Shown: one piece after another, positions 1-9,574 of the stretch
Position numbering within the stretch: position 1 is the first letter of the stretch
Layout: every line of letters begins with the position of its first letter
Assembly: GCF_000959365.1 (NCBI RefSeq)
Contig: NZ_CP009555.1
Span: forward strand, 1,798,001 to 1,862,000
DNA length: 64,000 nt
Source of the DNA: Burkholderia oklahomensis C6786
GTDB lineage: Bacteria; Pseudomonadota; Gammaproteobacteria; Burkholderiales; Burkholderiaceae
Direction: 5' to 3'
The notes under the pieces: generated by a model
Databases searched by the model: none
What the model was told of the DNA's origin: nothing
What the model saw: the letters and a program-made list of their open reading frames with translations, nothing else
Translations under genes and position numbers: made by a program

Positions 1-54
1 AAGCGGCAAGGCGAACCCGAAGTCGCTCCATTTACCCTGGTACTAGGAGAAGAT

Positions 55-1194
55 ATGCAACACACGATGAAAAAGCTGGCAGGCGCGACGTTCGTCGCGG
101 TCATGTCGCTCGCGGGGACGGCGCACGCGGATGACGTCAAGATCGGCTTCGCGGCGCCGATGACGGGCGCGCAGGCTCACTACGGCAAGGATATGCAGAA
201 CGGCATCGTGCTCGCGATCGAGGACTTCAATGCGACGAAGCCCACGATCGGCGGCAAGCCGGTGAAGTTCGTGCTCGACACGCAGGACGATCAGGCCGAC
301 CCGCGCACCGGCACGACGGTCGCGCAGAAGCTCGTCGACGACGGCATCAAGGGCATGCTCGGCCACTTCAACTCGGGCACGACGATCCCGGCATCGCGCA
401 TCTACGCGAACGCGGGCATCCCGCAGATCGCGATGGCGACGGCGCCCGAGTACACGCAGCAGGGCTACAAGACGACCTTCCGGATGATGACGTCCGACAC
501 GCAGCAGGGCTCGGTCGCGGGCACGTTCGCGGTGAAGGATCTCGGCATGAAGAAGATCGCGATCGTCGACGACCGCACCGCGTACGGCCAGGGTCTCGCC
601 GACCAGTTCGAGAAGGCGGCGAAGGCGGCGGGCGCGACGATCGTCGACCGTGAATTCACGAACGACAAGGCCGTCGACTTCAAGGCGATCCTGACGAAGC
701 TGAAGGCGTCGAAGCCGGATCTCGTCTACTACGGCGGCGCGGATTCGCAGGCTGCGCCGATGGCGAAGCAGATGAAGTCGCTCGGCGTCGCGGCGCCGCT
801 GATGGGCGGCGAGATGGTGCACACGCCGACGTTCCTGAAGATCGCGGGCGACGCGGCCGAAGGCTCGATCGCTTCGCTCGCCGGCCTGCCGCTCGGCGAA
901 ATGCCCGGCGGCAAGTCGTATGCGGACAAGTACAAGAAGCGCTTCGGCGAAGACGTGCAGACGTACTCGCCGTACGCGTACGATGGCGCGATGGCGATGT
1001 TCAACGCGATGAAGAAGGCGAACTCGACCGATCCGGCGAAGTACCTGCCGCTGCTGTCGAAGACCGACATGGCGGGCGTCACGTCGACGCACATCGCGTA
1101 CGACACGAAGGGCGACCTGCGCAACGGCGGCATCACGATCTACAAGGTCGAGAAGGGCGAGTGGAAGCCGCTCAAGAGCATCGGCGGCAAGTAA
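55..1194 (+). CDS. Branched-chain amino acid ABC transporter, periplasmic binding protein (LivJ/LivK family)
   Basis: A 379-residue periplasmic ligand-binding protein of the Peripla_BP_6 (Leu/Ile/Val-binding) type that would deliver a substrate to an ABC importer. Residues 1-25 form a signal peptide: Lys-Lys, a hydrophobic stretch, then an AHA|DD cleavage site. The mature protein opens with the family hallmark KIGFAAPMTGAQAHYGKD and contains the usual NSGTTIPAS and DDRTAYGQGLAD segments of the two lobes. The start follows a good ribosome site (aggaga); the internal Met at residue 4 is an alternative. No permease or ATPase gene follows inside the window, so partners must lie upstream of base 1 or elsewhere. 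The exact ligand cannot be read from the sequence; branched-chain amino acids are the family default. Confidence 0.93.
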   Translation: MQHTMKKLAGATFVAVMSLAGTAHADDVKIGFAAPMTGAQAHYGKDMQNGIVLAIEDFNATKPTIGGKPVKFVLDTQDDQADPRTGTTVAQKLVDDGIKGMLGHFNSGTTIPASRIYANAGIPQIAMATAPEYTQQGYKTTFRMMTSDTQQGSVAGTFAVKDLGMKKIAIVDDRTAYGQGLADQFEKAAKAAGATIVDREFTNDKAVDFKAILTKLKASKPDLVYYGGADSQAAPMAKQMKSLGVAAPLMGGEMVHTPTFLKIAGDAAEGSIASLAGLPLGEMPGGKSYADKYKKRFGEDVQTYSPYAYDGAMAMFNAMKKANSTDPAKYLPLLSKTDMAGVTSTHIAYDTKGDLRNGGITIYKVEKGEWKPLKSIGGK

Positions 1195-1254
1195 GCGTCG
1201 CGCGTGGCGCGGACGTCGCGTGGCGGCGTCCGTTTCGCGTCCCGGTATCGACGA

Positions 1255-1295
1255 GCCCCGGATCTGCGCAGGCAGGTTCGGGGCTTCGTTTTTTT
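1255..1295 (+). terminator. Rho-independent terminator after the binding-protein gene
   Basis: A GCCCCG/CGGGGC stem is followed by TTCG and seven T residues, about 60 bases after the stop codon. It sits between convergent genes and so ends transcription of the binding-protein gene before the minus-strand acyl-CoA ligase gene. Confidence 0.8.
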
Positions 1296-1348
1296 GCGGC
1301 CGGATTCTTGTGGCCGGGCGGGCGTCGAAGCGTCGCGCCGCCGCCGCG

Positions 1349-2869
1349 TCATGCGCCGCGCGCGCGCAGCAAATGCTTCTGCAGCTTGCCCGTCGGCGTG
1401 CGCGGCAGACGTTCGGCGAACACGTATTCGCGCGGGATCTTGTACGCGGCGAGCCGCTTCGCGCAGAACGCGCGCAGCGCGTCGGCATCGACCGCATCAT
1501 CCGCACCGCTCGCTGCGTGCAGCACGACGTGCGCGACCACGGTCTCCCCCCATTCCGGATGCGCGCGGCCGATCACCGCGGCTTCCGCGACGGCCGGATG
1601 CGCGGTCAGCACGTCCTCGACCTCCTTCGAATAGACGTTCTCGCCGCCCGTCACGATCATGTCCTTGATCCGGTCGACGACGAACAGATAGCCGTCGTCG
1701 TCGATGCGCGCGACATCGCCGCTCCGATACCAGCCGCCGTCCACGAACGCCGCGCGCGTCGCGTCGGGATCGTCGAGATAGCCGAGCATCATGCTGTCCG
1801 CGCGCAGCCGGATTTCGCCGATCTCGCCCGGCCGCGCGTCGTCGCCCGATGCGGTCACGACCCGCACGTCGACGCCCGGCGTGCCCTGCCGGCCGATCGA
1901 GCCCGCCTTGACGGTCTGCTCGAACGGATGGAGCACGGTGCCGGCCGGGCCCGTCTCGGTCATCCCGTACACCTGATAGAACGCCTCGCTGCGGTACGCG
2001 CGCATCAGCCGGCGCGCGACGTCCGCGCCGATCGGCCCGCCGCCGTACAGCCATGCGCGCACGCTGGTGAGATCGAACGACGCGAAGTCGACAATCGTAT
2101 CGAGCGGCAGCGTGTACGACACCGGCGCGCCGAAATACAGCGTCGCCTGCTCGGCCTCGACCGTCTGCAGGAAGTGCAGCGGATGATAGTCGCGCATCAG
2201 CACGACGGTGCCGCCCACATAGAGCGTCCCGCCGAACCAGTTGTTGAGCGGCGACGCGTGCCAGATCGGCATCGCCATCAGCGTGCGCTCGCGCTCGGTC
2301 ATCGACAGCGCGAGCGCGCTCGTCAAGGCGGCGAGCGTGACTGTCCGGTGGCTGTGCAGGCAGCCCTTCGGGCGTCCCGTCGTGCCCGACGTGTAGAGGA
2401 TCTCGGCGAGCGCCGCGTCGTCGGGCGTGCCGGACGCGATGCCGCTCGCGTCGGCGACGAGGCGCTCGAACGACGCGGCGCCGCCCGCATCGCCTTCGGT
2501 CATGAGACGATGCGCGCCGTGGCCGACCTTCGCGAGCACGGGCGCGAGCGCGGCGTCGAACAGCACGACGCGGCTCGCGCTGTGGCCGAGGATGGCGTCG
2601 ACTTCCGGCGCCTGCAGCTTGTGGTTGATCGGCACGACGACCGCGCCGATGCGCCACGCGCCGAGCAGCAGGTCGAAGAACGCCGGCGTGTTGAAGCACA
2701 TCGCGGCGACGCGCTCGCCCGGCGCGACGCCGAGCGCGGCGAGCACGTCGGCCGCGCGCCGCGAGCGACGATCCATCTGCGAATACGTGATCGTCGCGCC
2801 GTCGTAGCGCAGGAACGGCTTGTCGGGCGTTGCGCGCGCGGCGCGGTCGAGGGCGGCAATCAGGTTCAT
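1349..2869 (-). CDS. AMP-dependent acyl-CoA synthetase/ligase
   Basis: A 506-residue enzyme of the ANL (adenylate-forming) superfamily that would activate a carboxylic acid with ATP to an acyl-AMP and then an acyl-CoA. Signatures in order are the phosphate loop ILYTSGTTGRPKG, the YGMTETGP adenine/acyl site, the hinge-region YRSGDVARIDDDGYLFVVDR, DMIVTGGENVY, and the C-terminal PRTPTGKLQK with the catalytic lysine. The start was set at the Met of MNLIAALDRA; the reading frame stays open far upstream, but that part overlaps the preceding gene and is not coding. It lies 56 bp downstream of the AidB-like dehydrogenase on the same strand, so the pair probably forms an operon for activation and oxidation of a short or branched acid. 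The substrate is unknown. Confidence 0.9.
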   Translation of the reverse strand: MNLIAALDRAARATPDKPFLRYDGATITYSQMDRRSRRAADVLAALGVAPGERVAAMCFNTPAFFDLLLGAWRIGAVVVPINHKLQAPEVDAILGHSASRVVLFDAALAPVLAKVGHGAHRLMTEGDAGGAASFERLVADASGIASGTPDDAALAEILYTSGTTGRPKGCLHSHRTVTLAALTSALALSMTERERTLMAMPIWHASPLNNWFGGTLYVGGTVVLMRDYHPLHFLQTVEAEQATLYFGAPVSYTLPLDTIVDFASFDLTSVRAWLYGGGPIGADVARRLMRAYRSEAFYQVYGMTETGPAGTVLHPFEQTVKAGSIGRQGTPGVDVRVVTASGDDARPGEIGEIRLRADSMMLGYLDDPDATRAAFVDGGWYRSGDVARIDDDGYLFVVDRIKDMIVTGGENVYSKEVEDVLTAHPAVAEAAVIGRAHPEWGETVVAHVVLHAASGADDAVDADALRAFCAKRLAAYKIPREYVFAERLPRTPTGKLQKHLLRARGA

Positions 2870-2925
2870 CGCTTCGGATTCCTTGCTTGCGGCGGACGTG
2901 GCGCGGAAAGGCGCGCCGCGCTCGG

Positions 2926-4566
2926 TCACGCGGCGTACGCGCGTTGCAGCAGCGCGGCGACGTCGACGCGGCGCGAATCGAGCGCGCCCGTCACGCGGCC
3001 CCACACCGGCTCGCCAAAGCGCGTCGTGATAAAGCCGTCGCTGACGGCGGCGGGCGCCGCGTCGAGCAGCAGGCACGCCTGCGCGACGAGCGCGATGCGC
3101 TGCGCGAGCACGCGGCCGAGCGCTTCGCGCGCATCGGGCGGCGTGCCGAGCAGCGCGCGCAGCGCGTCGAGCTCCGCACGAATCCGCGCATCGCGGCCGC
3201 CGAGCGCGTGCAGTTCGTCGACGAGCGCGTGCGCCGCGTCCGGCTCGCGCGAGATCGCGCGCATCACGTCGAGGCACATCACGTTGCCGGAGCCTTCCCA
3301 GATCGAATTGACGGGCGCCTCGCGGAAGAGCCGCGCGATCGGGCCGTCGTCGACGTAGCCGTTGCCGCCGAACACTTCCATCACTTCGCCCGCCGCCTCG
3401 ACCGCTCGCTTGCAGACCCAGAATTTCGCGGCCGGCGTGACGATGCGCGTCCACGCCGGTTCGCGGCGCTCGAACGCCTGCGCGAGCCGCATCGCGAGCG
3501 CGAGCGCCGCTTCGCTCTCGAGCGCGAGATCGGCGAGCACCGCGCGCATCAGCGGCTGCTCGGCGAGCGCGCGGCCGAACGCGTGACGCTGTCGCGCATA
3601 CGCGATCGCCTGCACGAGCCCCTGGCGCAGGATCGCCGCGCTGCCGAGCACGCAGTTCAGGCGCGTGTAGTTCGCCATCTCGATGATCGTCGGAATGCCG
3701 CGGCCTTCTTCGCCGAGCATCACGCCCCATGCGTCGTCGAGCTCGACCTCGCTGCTCGAGTTGCTGCGGTTGCCGACCTTGTTCTTCAGCCGCTGGATCA
3801 GCACCGCGTTCTTCGTGCCGTCCGGTCGCCAGCGCGGCACGTAGAAGCACGACGGGCCGCCCGACTCGGTGCGCGCGACGACGAGGTGCGCGTCGCACAT
3901 CGGCGCGGAGAAGAACCACTTGTGGCCGCGCAGCAGATAGTCGCCGCCGCGGCCGCCCGCGCCGACGGGCGCTGCGACCGTCGTGTTCGCGCGCACGTCC
4001 GAGCCGCCCTGTTTTTCGGTCATCCCCATGCCGAGCGTGATCGACTGCTTCGCGTCGATCGGCACGTCGCGCGGATCGTGGACGTCGCTGTAGAGCTTGT
4101 CTTTCAGTTGTGCCCACAGCGCGGGCTCCTTCTGCAGGACCGGAATGCCCGCTTGCGTCATCGTCGCCGGGCACAGCGTGCCCGCCTCGATCTGGCCGTG
4201 CAGATAGAAGCCCGCCGCGTTCGCCGCCCAGCGGCCCGCGCGCGCGTCGCGGAACGCGAGCGAGATCAGGCCCTGCCCGCGATAGAGACCGAGGAGCGCA
4301 TGCCAGCTCGGATGGAAATCGACGCGGTCGATCCGGCGGCCGCGGCGGTCGAACGCATTCAGCTCGGGGACATGGCGGTTCGCGTCTTCGGCCCGCTGCG
4401 CGGTGTCGCGCGCGCCGAGCCGCGCGCCGTACGCGTCGAGCCGCGGCGCGGCCCACGACGCGCCCGCGCGTTCGAGCGCTTCGCCGAGCGCAGGGTCGGT
4501 CGCGAAGAGGTTATAGTCGATTAATTCGTCGAACTGGTTGCTCACCGCGTGGGTCGACCAGGCCAT
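2926..4566 (-). CDS. aidB: AidB-like acyl-CoA dehydrogenase family protein
   Basis: A 546-residue flavoprotein of the acyl-CoA dehydrogenase fold. It fits AidB rather than a classical 380-residue dehydrogenase because of its length, the N-terminal MAWSTHAVSNQ segment, the FHPSWHALLG and AGTLCPATMTQAGIPVL stretches, and the SIWEGSGNVMCLDVMR motif typical of AidB. In Escherichia coli, AidB is part of the adaptive response to alkylation and has weak isovaleryl-CoA dehydrogenase activity. Here it is upstream of an acyl-CoA ligase and diverges from a TetR regulator, which hints at acyl catabolism rather than the Ada regulon. Many such genes are labelled isovaleryl-CoA dehydrogenase. Family assignment is secure, physiological role is not. 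Confidence 0.85.
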   Translation of the reverse strand: MAWSTHAVSNQFDELIDYNLFATDPALGEALERAGASWAAPRLDAYGARLGARDTAQRAEDANRHVPELNAFDRRGRRIDRVDFHPSWHALLGLYRGQGLISLAFRDARAGRWAANAAGFYLHGQIEAGTLCPATMTQAGIPVLQKEPALWAQLKDKLYSDVHDPRDVPIDAKQSITLGMGMTEKQGGSDVRANTTVAAPVGAGGRGGDYLLRGHKWFFSAPMCDAHLVVARTESGGPSCFYVPRWRPDGTKNAVLIQRLKNKVGNRSNSSSEVELDDAWGVMLGEEGRGIPTIIEMANYTRLNCVLGSAAILRQGLVQAIAYARQRHAFGRALAEQPLMRAVLADLALESEAALALAMRLAQAFERREPAWTRIVTPAAKFWVCKRAVEAAGEVMEVFGGNGYVDDGPIARLFREAPVNSIWEGSGNVMCLDVMRAISREPDAAHALVDELHALGGRDARIRAELDALRALLGTPPDAREALGRVLAQRIALVAQACLLLDAAPAAVSDGFITTRFGEPVWGRVTGALDSRRVDVAALLQRAYAA

Positions 4567-4611
4567 GATGGTGTCTCCGTGTCGTTGTTCGGCTCGATCA
4601 GGTTAGCAAAG

Positions 4612-5310
4612 ATGACTTCGCGACATGTTCAGGTTTCCGCGCATCCCGACAAGACGATCGCGCAGCCGCAGCCGGCCTTGCGCCGCCGCCCGCGCCAGCG
4701 GCGCGCGCACGCGAGCTCGGAGGCGCTGCAGCAGGGGTTTGTTCGGGTTTGGCTCGAGCGCGGCTACGCGAAGGCGACGATCCGCGAGATCGCCGCGGTT
4801 GCGGGTGTGAGTATCGGCACGTTCTACGAATATTTCGGCGACAAGGAAAGCCTCGCGGCGCTCACGATCCACCACTACGTGAAGGCGCTCGCGGCGCGGA
4901 TGCGCGGTGTCGTCGATGCGCGGCGCGGCGCGACTTGCCGGGCGATCGCGGCTGCGCTCGTCGACGCGCAGGTCGATGTGGTCGAGCAGGACGCGCGCGT
5001 GTGGGCTGCGATCTTCACGCTTGAGCGCAAGGTTTCGCCGATCGACGCGTATCGCCGGCATTACGACGACTACGTCGCGCTGTGGCGCGACGCGTTCGCG
5101 GGGGCGAGCGATGCGCCGGCGAACGCGCGGCTCGACGTGGCGGCGCGCGTCGCGCATGCGTTGTGCTACGGGTGGGTGTCGCAATCGCTGCTGACGCAGG
5201 GCGCGGGCATCGACGTCGCGCAGTTGCGCGGCGAGCTGCACCGGGCGGTGGACGCGTATCTTGCGGCGGGGGCGGATGCCGGCGCCGGCGGTGACGCGCT
5301 TACTGGTTGA
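4612..5310 (+). CDS. TetR-family transcriptional regulator
   Basis: A 232-residue repressor-type protein. The DNA-binding helix-turn-helix is clear near the N terminus: ATIREIAAVAGVSIGTFYEYFGDKE is the canonical TetR recognition helix region. The C-terminal two thirds is a helical ligand domain without a recognisable specific family. The chosen start (MTSRHVQV) begins inside the 45-bp gap to the divergent AidB-like gene; an upstream in-frame extension would run into that gene. A basic linker (RRRPRQRRAH) precedes the domain. By position it most likely controls the divergent aidB-ligase pair and itself from the shared short promoter region; the inducer would plausibly be an acyl-CoA. Confidence 0.88.
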   Translation: MTSRHVQVSAHPDKTIAQPQPALRRRPRQRRAHASSEALQQGFVRVWLERGYAKATIREIAAVAGVSIGTFYEYFGDKESLAALTIHHYVKALAARMRGVVDARRGATCRAIAAALVDAQVDVVEQDARVWAAIFTLERKVSPIDAYRRHYDDYVALWRDAFAGASDAPANARLDVAARVAHALCYGWVSQSLLTQGAGIDVAQLRGELHRAVDAYLAAGADAGAGGDALTG

Positions 5311-5353
5311 GCCGGGCCGGATGTCTTGCCGCTGATGACGGAGATGTCGATGG

Positions 5354-5380
5354 GCGCTGCGATGCGGTCGCAGCGCTTTT
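5354..5380 (+). terminator. Rho-independent terminator after the TetR gene
   Basis: A perfect 9-bp stem (GCGCTGCGA/TCGCAGCGC) with a 5-base loop and a TTTT tail, 44 bases after the TetR stop. The rest of the 426-bp gap to the aminotransferase gene shows no gene. Confidence 0.85.
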
Positions 5381-5736
5381 CTCATTGACGTCGATGAGCT
5401 TCCCGCGGGCTTCGTACGCGTCGAACGCGTGATCGGCAGACCCGTCGGGCGGCGAACCGCTGAACCGCCGAACCAGCCGGCTGTATAGAGCGCATTACAG
5501 CGACCACGGCATCACCGGCATCGATCATCCGAAGTCTTCTCCCAACGCTCCAGCCCGCATCGGACAACATAGCCCTCCGCCGTCTCACGTCGCCCGTTCT
5601 CCCGAGTCATGAGTTTTCCTCATGCCTGCCATGACGAACTTTCGATTGCCGCGGGAAATTGGCTCAGGCCAAATCCGCGTCGTTGCCCCGCGCGTCGGCG
5701 ATGACCGGCGCGCCAGTCCAGGAGAAAGGAGGACCC

Positions 5737-6891
5737 ATGCAGAGCGCCGCCGCGCCCCGCTCGAAGCTGCCCGACGTCGGCACGACGATCTTCACGGTCA
5801 TCGGCCAGCTCGCCGTCGAACACCAGGCGCTGAATCTGTCGCAGGGCGCGCCGAACTTCGCGCCCGATCCGGCGCTCGTCGAGCGCGTCGCCCGCGCGAT
5901 GCGCGACGGACACAACCAGTACGCGCCGATGGCGGGCGTCGCCGCGCTGCGCGAGGCGCTCGCCGTCAAGACCGAGCGCCTGTACGGCGGGCGCTACGAT
6001 CCGGAATCCGAAATAACGGTCGTCGCGAGCGCAAGCGAAGGGCTCTACGCGACGATCAGCGCGCTCGTGCATCCTGGCGACGAGGTGATCTACTTCGAGC
6101 CGTCGTTCGACAGCTACGCGCCGATCGTCCGCCTGCAGGGCGCGACGCCCGTCGCGATCAAGCTGTCGGCCGATGGCTTTCGCGTGAGCTGGGACGAAGT
6201 GGCCGCCAAAATCACGCCGCGCACGCGGATGCTGATCGTCAACACGCCGCACAACCCGACCGCGACGATCTTCGGCGGCGCCGACATCGCGCGCCTCGCG
6301 CAGCTCACCGCGGGCACCGGCATCGTGGTGCTGTCCGACGAGGTGTACGAGCACGTCGTGTTCGACGGCGCGCGCCATCACAGCATGGCGCGCCATCGCG
6401 CGCTCGCGGAGCGCAGCGTGATCGTGTCGTCGTTCGGCAAGTCGTATCACGTGACGGGCTGGCGCGTCGGCTATTGCCTCGCGCCCGCCGAGCTCACGCG
6501 CGAGCTGCGCAAGGTCCATCAATTCATGACGTTCGCGGCAGACACGCCGATGCAGCACGCGTTCGCCGAAGCGCTCGCCGAGCCGTCGAGCTATCTCGCG
6601 CTCGGCGCGTTCTACGAGCGCAAGCGCGATCTGCTCGTGCGCGAGCTCGCCGGCTCGCGTTTCGAGCTGTTGCCGAGCGAAGGCTCGTTCTTCATGCTCG
6701 CGCGCTTTCGGCATTTTTCCGACGAATCCGACGCCGATTTCGTGCTGCGCGCGATCCGCGACGCGCGCGTCGCGACGATTCCGCTGTCCGCGTTCTATGC
6801 GGACGGCACGAACACCGGCTGCATCCGCCTCAGCTTTTCGAAGGACGACGCGACGCTGATCGAAGGCGCGCGCCGCCTGTGCAGCCTCTGA
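5737..6891 (+). CDS. PLP-dependent aminotransferase, class I/II (methionine/kynurenine aminotransferase type)
   Basis: A 384-residue fold-type I transaminase. It shows the GAPNFAPDP and NQYAPMAG substrate/cofactor segments, the NTPHNPTATIF motif, the SDEVYEHVVFDG aspartate-tyrosine pair, and the PLP Schiff-base lysine in SSFGKSYHVTGWRVGY. These segments resemble the YbdL/kynurenine aminotransferase branch (methionine or aromatic amino acids with 2-oxo acids). The start was chosen at 5737 because a strong aaaggagg site precedes it; an open frame begins 78 bases earlier without such a site. It is followed 52 bases later by an amino-acid binding protein and then a broken FAD-linked oxidase, suggesting an amino-acid uptake and catabolism cluster. 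The exact substrate is not determinable here. Confidence 0.9.
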   Translation: MQSAAAPRSKLPDVGTTIFTVIGQLAVEHQALNLSQGAPNFAPDPALVERVARAMRDGHNQYAPMAGVAALREALAVKTERLYGGRYDPESEITVVASASEGLYATISALVHPGDEVIYFEPSFDSYAPIVRLQGATPVAIKLSADGFRVSWDEVAAKITPRTRMLIVNTPHNPTATIFGGADIARLAQLTAGTGIVVLSDEVYEHVVFDGARHHSMARHRALAERSVIVSSFGKSYHVTGWRVGYCLAPAELTRELRKVHQFMTFAADTPMQHAFAEALAEPSSYLALGAFYERKRDLLVRELAGSRFELLPSEGSFFMLARFRHFSDESDADFVLRAIRDARVATIPLSAFYADGTNTGCIRLSFSKDDATLIEGARRLCSL

Positions 6892-6943
6892 CGCGCGTGC
6901 CGCGCCGATCCGGACAAGACCCCGACCTCAAGGAGAATCATCG

Positions 6944-7738
6944 ATGAAACGACTGCAAATCTGCCTGGCGCTCGCATGCGCATTGGGCGTCGTCACGGGC
7001 TCGGGCGCGGCGCGCGCCGAGGCTGCGCAAACGCTGCGCTTCGGTCTCGAAGCGCAATATCCGCCGTTCGAATCGAAGGCGGCGACGGGCGAGCTGCAAG
7101 GCTTCGACATCGACGTCGGCAACGCCGTCTGCAAGGAGGCGAAGCTCTCGTGCAAGTGGATCGAGACGTCGTTCGACGGGCTGATTCCGGCGCTGCAGGG
7201 CCGCAAGTTCGACGCGATCAACTCGGCGATGAATGCGACGGACCAGCGCCGTCAGGCGATCGACTTCACGACGGTCATCTACCGCGTGCCGACGCAACTG
7301 ATCGCGCGCGCGGACAGCGGCCTCCTGCCGACGCCGGAATCGTTGAAGGGCAAGCGGATCGGCGTGCTGCAGGGCTCGATCCAGGAAGCGTATGCGAATG
7401 CGCATTGGGCGGGCGCGGGCGTGCGGGTCGTCGCGTATCAGGACCAGAACCAGGCGTACGCGGACCTCACGGCGGGCCGCCTCGACGGCACGCTCGTGCT
7501 CGCGCCCGCGGGCCAGCGCGGATTCCTGTCGCGGCCGGATGCGAAAGGCTTCGCATTCGTCGGGCAGCCGGTGCGCGACGACAAGATTCTGGGAAGCGGC
7601 ATCGCGTTCGGGCTGCGCAAGGGCGACGATGCGCTGAAGACGCGCCTGAACGCCGCGATCGACAAGCTGAAGGCGGACGGCACCGTGAAGACGCTAGGCC
7701 GGAAGTATTTCGGCGACATCGACATTTCGACGAAGTGA
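6944..7738 (+). CDS. Polar amino acid ABC transporter substrate-binding protein (SBP family 3)
   Basis: A 264-residue periplasmic binding protein of the ArtJ/HisJ type. It has a signal peptide (residues 1-25, ending ARAEA), then TLRFGLEAQYPPFESK and GFDIDVGNAVCKEAKLSCKWI, the standard family 3 ligand-site segments, and a C-terminal KADGTVKTLGRKYFG. Two early cysteines may form a disulfide, as in HisJ. The ribosome site (aaggag) is well placed. No permease or ATPase genes are adjacent, so it would work with a transporter encoded elsewhere. It sits between an aminotransferase and a degraded oxidase, consistent with uptake of the amino acid they handle. Confidence 0.92.
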   Translation: MKRLQICLALACALGVVTGSGAARAEAAQTLRFGLEAQYPPFESKAATGELQGFDIDVGNAVCKEAKLSCKWIETSFDGLIPALQGRKFDAINSAMNATDQRRQAIDFTTVIYRVPTQLIARADSGLLPTPESLKGKRIGVLQGSIQEAYANAHWAGAGVRVVAYQDQNQAYADLTAGRLDGTLVLAPAGQRGFLSRPDAKGFAFVGQPVRDDKILGSGIAFGLRKGDDALKTRLNAAIDKLKADGTVKTLGRKYFGDIDISTK

Positions 7739-7750
7739 AGGGGTGGTGCG

Positions 7751-9362
7751 ATGAACGAGCGGACGACGCGCGACGCGGCGGACGATGCGGGCGATGCGGC
7801 CGCTGCGGATGAAGGCGGCGAGGGGGATGTCGCAGCCCATGGAGCCGCGGTGAGCGAGTCGGCCGGATCCATTCCGTTATCCGAAGCATCTCGAATCGCC
7901 GGAGCATCGGGCGCGTCGGGAGCCAGCGCGACGTCCGGCGCGGATGGCGACGCGATGGGCGAAGCAGGAATTGCTGCGCGAGCCGCCGCCGCCGAGACCG
8001 CCGCGCTCGCGCATGCGGTCGAGTCGGTGCTCGTCGCCGAGCTCGGCGACGAGCTCGTCACGTGTTCGGCGGCGATCGAGCCGCGCTATTTCACCGCGTA
8101 TAACGAACCGCCCGGCGCCCGTCCGCGCGCGCTCGTGCGGCCGATTTCCGTCGACGACGTGTCGCGCGCGCTCGCGCTCTGCGCGCGGCTGCGTCAACCG
8201 GTCGTGCCGCAAGGCGGATTGACTGGGCTCGCGTTCGGCGGCGTCGCGCTCGGCGGTGAAGTCGTGTTGTCGATGGAGCGCTTCGCCGGGATCGAGGCAA
8301 TCGACGCGGCGGCCGGCACGATGACCGTGCGCGCGGGCACGACGCTGCAAGCGGTGCAGGAAGCGGCGGAAGCAGCCGGCTTCGCATTCGGCGTCGATCT
8401 CGGCGCGCGCGGCTCGTGCCAGATCGGCGGCATGCTCGCGGCCAACGCGGGCGGCACGCGCGCGATCCGCTTCGGGATGATGCGCGAGCAGACGCTCGGC
8501 ATCGAAGCGGTGCTCGCGGACGGGACGGTCGTCACGTCGCTGAACCGGATGCTGAAGAACAACGCCGGCTATGACGTGAAGCAGCTCTTCATCGGCAGCG
8601 AGGGCACGCTCGGCGTCATCACGCGCGCGGTGCTTCGGCTGCATCCGCCGCTCGCGGCGCCCGACGGCGCTCTGCCGCGTGCCCGACTACGACGCGCTCG
8701 TGCGGCTCTGGCGCGACGTGCGCGCGACATTGCCGGGCGTCGTCAGCTTCGAGGCGATGTGGCCGGCGTTCTATCGCTACGTCGCCGCGCATACGCCGGG
8801 CGTCACGCCGCCGTTCGATGCGGGCGACGACTTCGTCGTCCTGATCGAATGCGCGGCGAGCGATGCGCTCGAGCGGTGTCTCGGCGCGCGCTTCGATGCG
8901 GGCCTCGTGACCGATGCGGCGCTCGCCGCATCCGAGCGGCAGACGCGCGACATGTGGACGCTGCGCGAAGGACTCGCGATCGACGCGCTGCCGCATCTGC
9001 TCAATTTCGACGTGAGCTTGCCCGTCGCCGAACTCGGCGCGTTCGCCGAGCGCTGCGATGCCGCGCTGCGCGCGCGCTGGCCGCATGCGGTGTGTCTGTG
9101 CTTCGGGCATGTCGGCGACGGCAACGTGCACGTCGCCGTGTCGCTCGCCGATCTGCCCGCGCATGGCGCGGACGGCGTCGAGCGCGTCGTCTACGAAATC
9201 GTGCGGGCGATGGGCGGGTCGATCTCGGCCGAGCACGGGATCGGCGTGCTCAAGCGGCCGTATCTCGGGTACTCGCGGAGCGCTGCCGAGATCGGCGTGA
9301 TGCGGGCGATGAAAAACGCGCTCGATCCGCTTGGGATCCTGAATCCCGGGAAGGTGCTGTAG
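7751..9362 (+). pseudogene. FAD-binding oxidoreductase (GlcD/D-2-hydroxyacid dehydrogenase family), frameshifted
   Basis: Two frames together give one GlcD-type enzyme. The first (7751 to about 8670) carries the FAD_binding_4 domain with VVPQGGLTGLAFGG, SCQIGGMLAANAGGTRAIRFGMMREQ and KQLFIGSEGTLGVITRAVLRLHPP. The second (about 8671-9362) carries the C-terminal FAD oxidase domain with CFGHVGDGNVH, SAEHGIGVLKR and the end DPLGILNPGKVL. The join lies near 8665-8675, where two bases are missing or one is extra, in a stretch with no long homopolymer. The first frame begins with about 90 low-complexity Ala/Gly/Asp residues, and a start at 7955 is equally possible. If the frameshift is real the gene is dead; otherwise the enzyme would oxidise a D-2-hydroxy acid. 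Confidence 0.8.
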
Positions 9363-9574
9363 TCGCGGCTGGACGGGTGGAGGCGCGGCGTGCGAGCGCT
9401 TTCGGCTGGAGGCGGTGCGGTGTCGTCGTTTCGGGTGGTGTCGTGGACGTCGTTGCGGACGGCGCGATTCCGCGTAGCATCGCTGCTGGAAGCCGGACGC
9501 CCCGGCAGTGAAACGGCGCCATCCGCCAGGGAAAGAGGCGACGCACTCGAATCCCGCGACGGCGCCCCGCCCGT

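Noticed and set aside
1349..4456. A 1035-codon minus-strand open frame spanning two genes
   Set aside because: Only its C-terminal 506 codons are the acyl-CoA ligase; the rest is an out-of-frame read of the AidB-like gene with Arg/Ala-rich composition.
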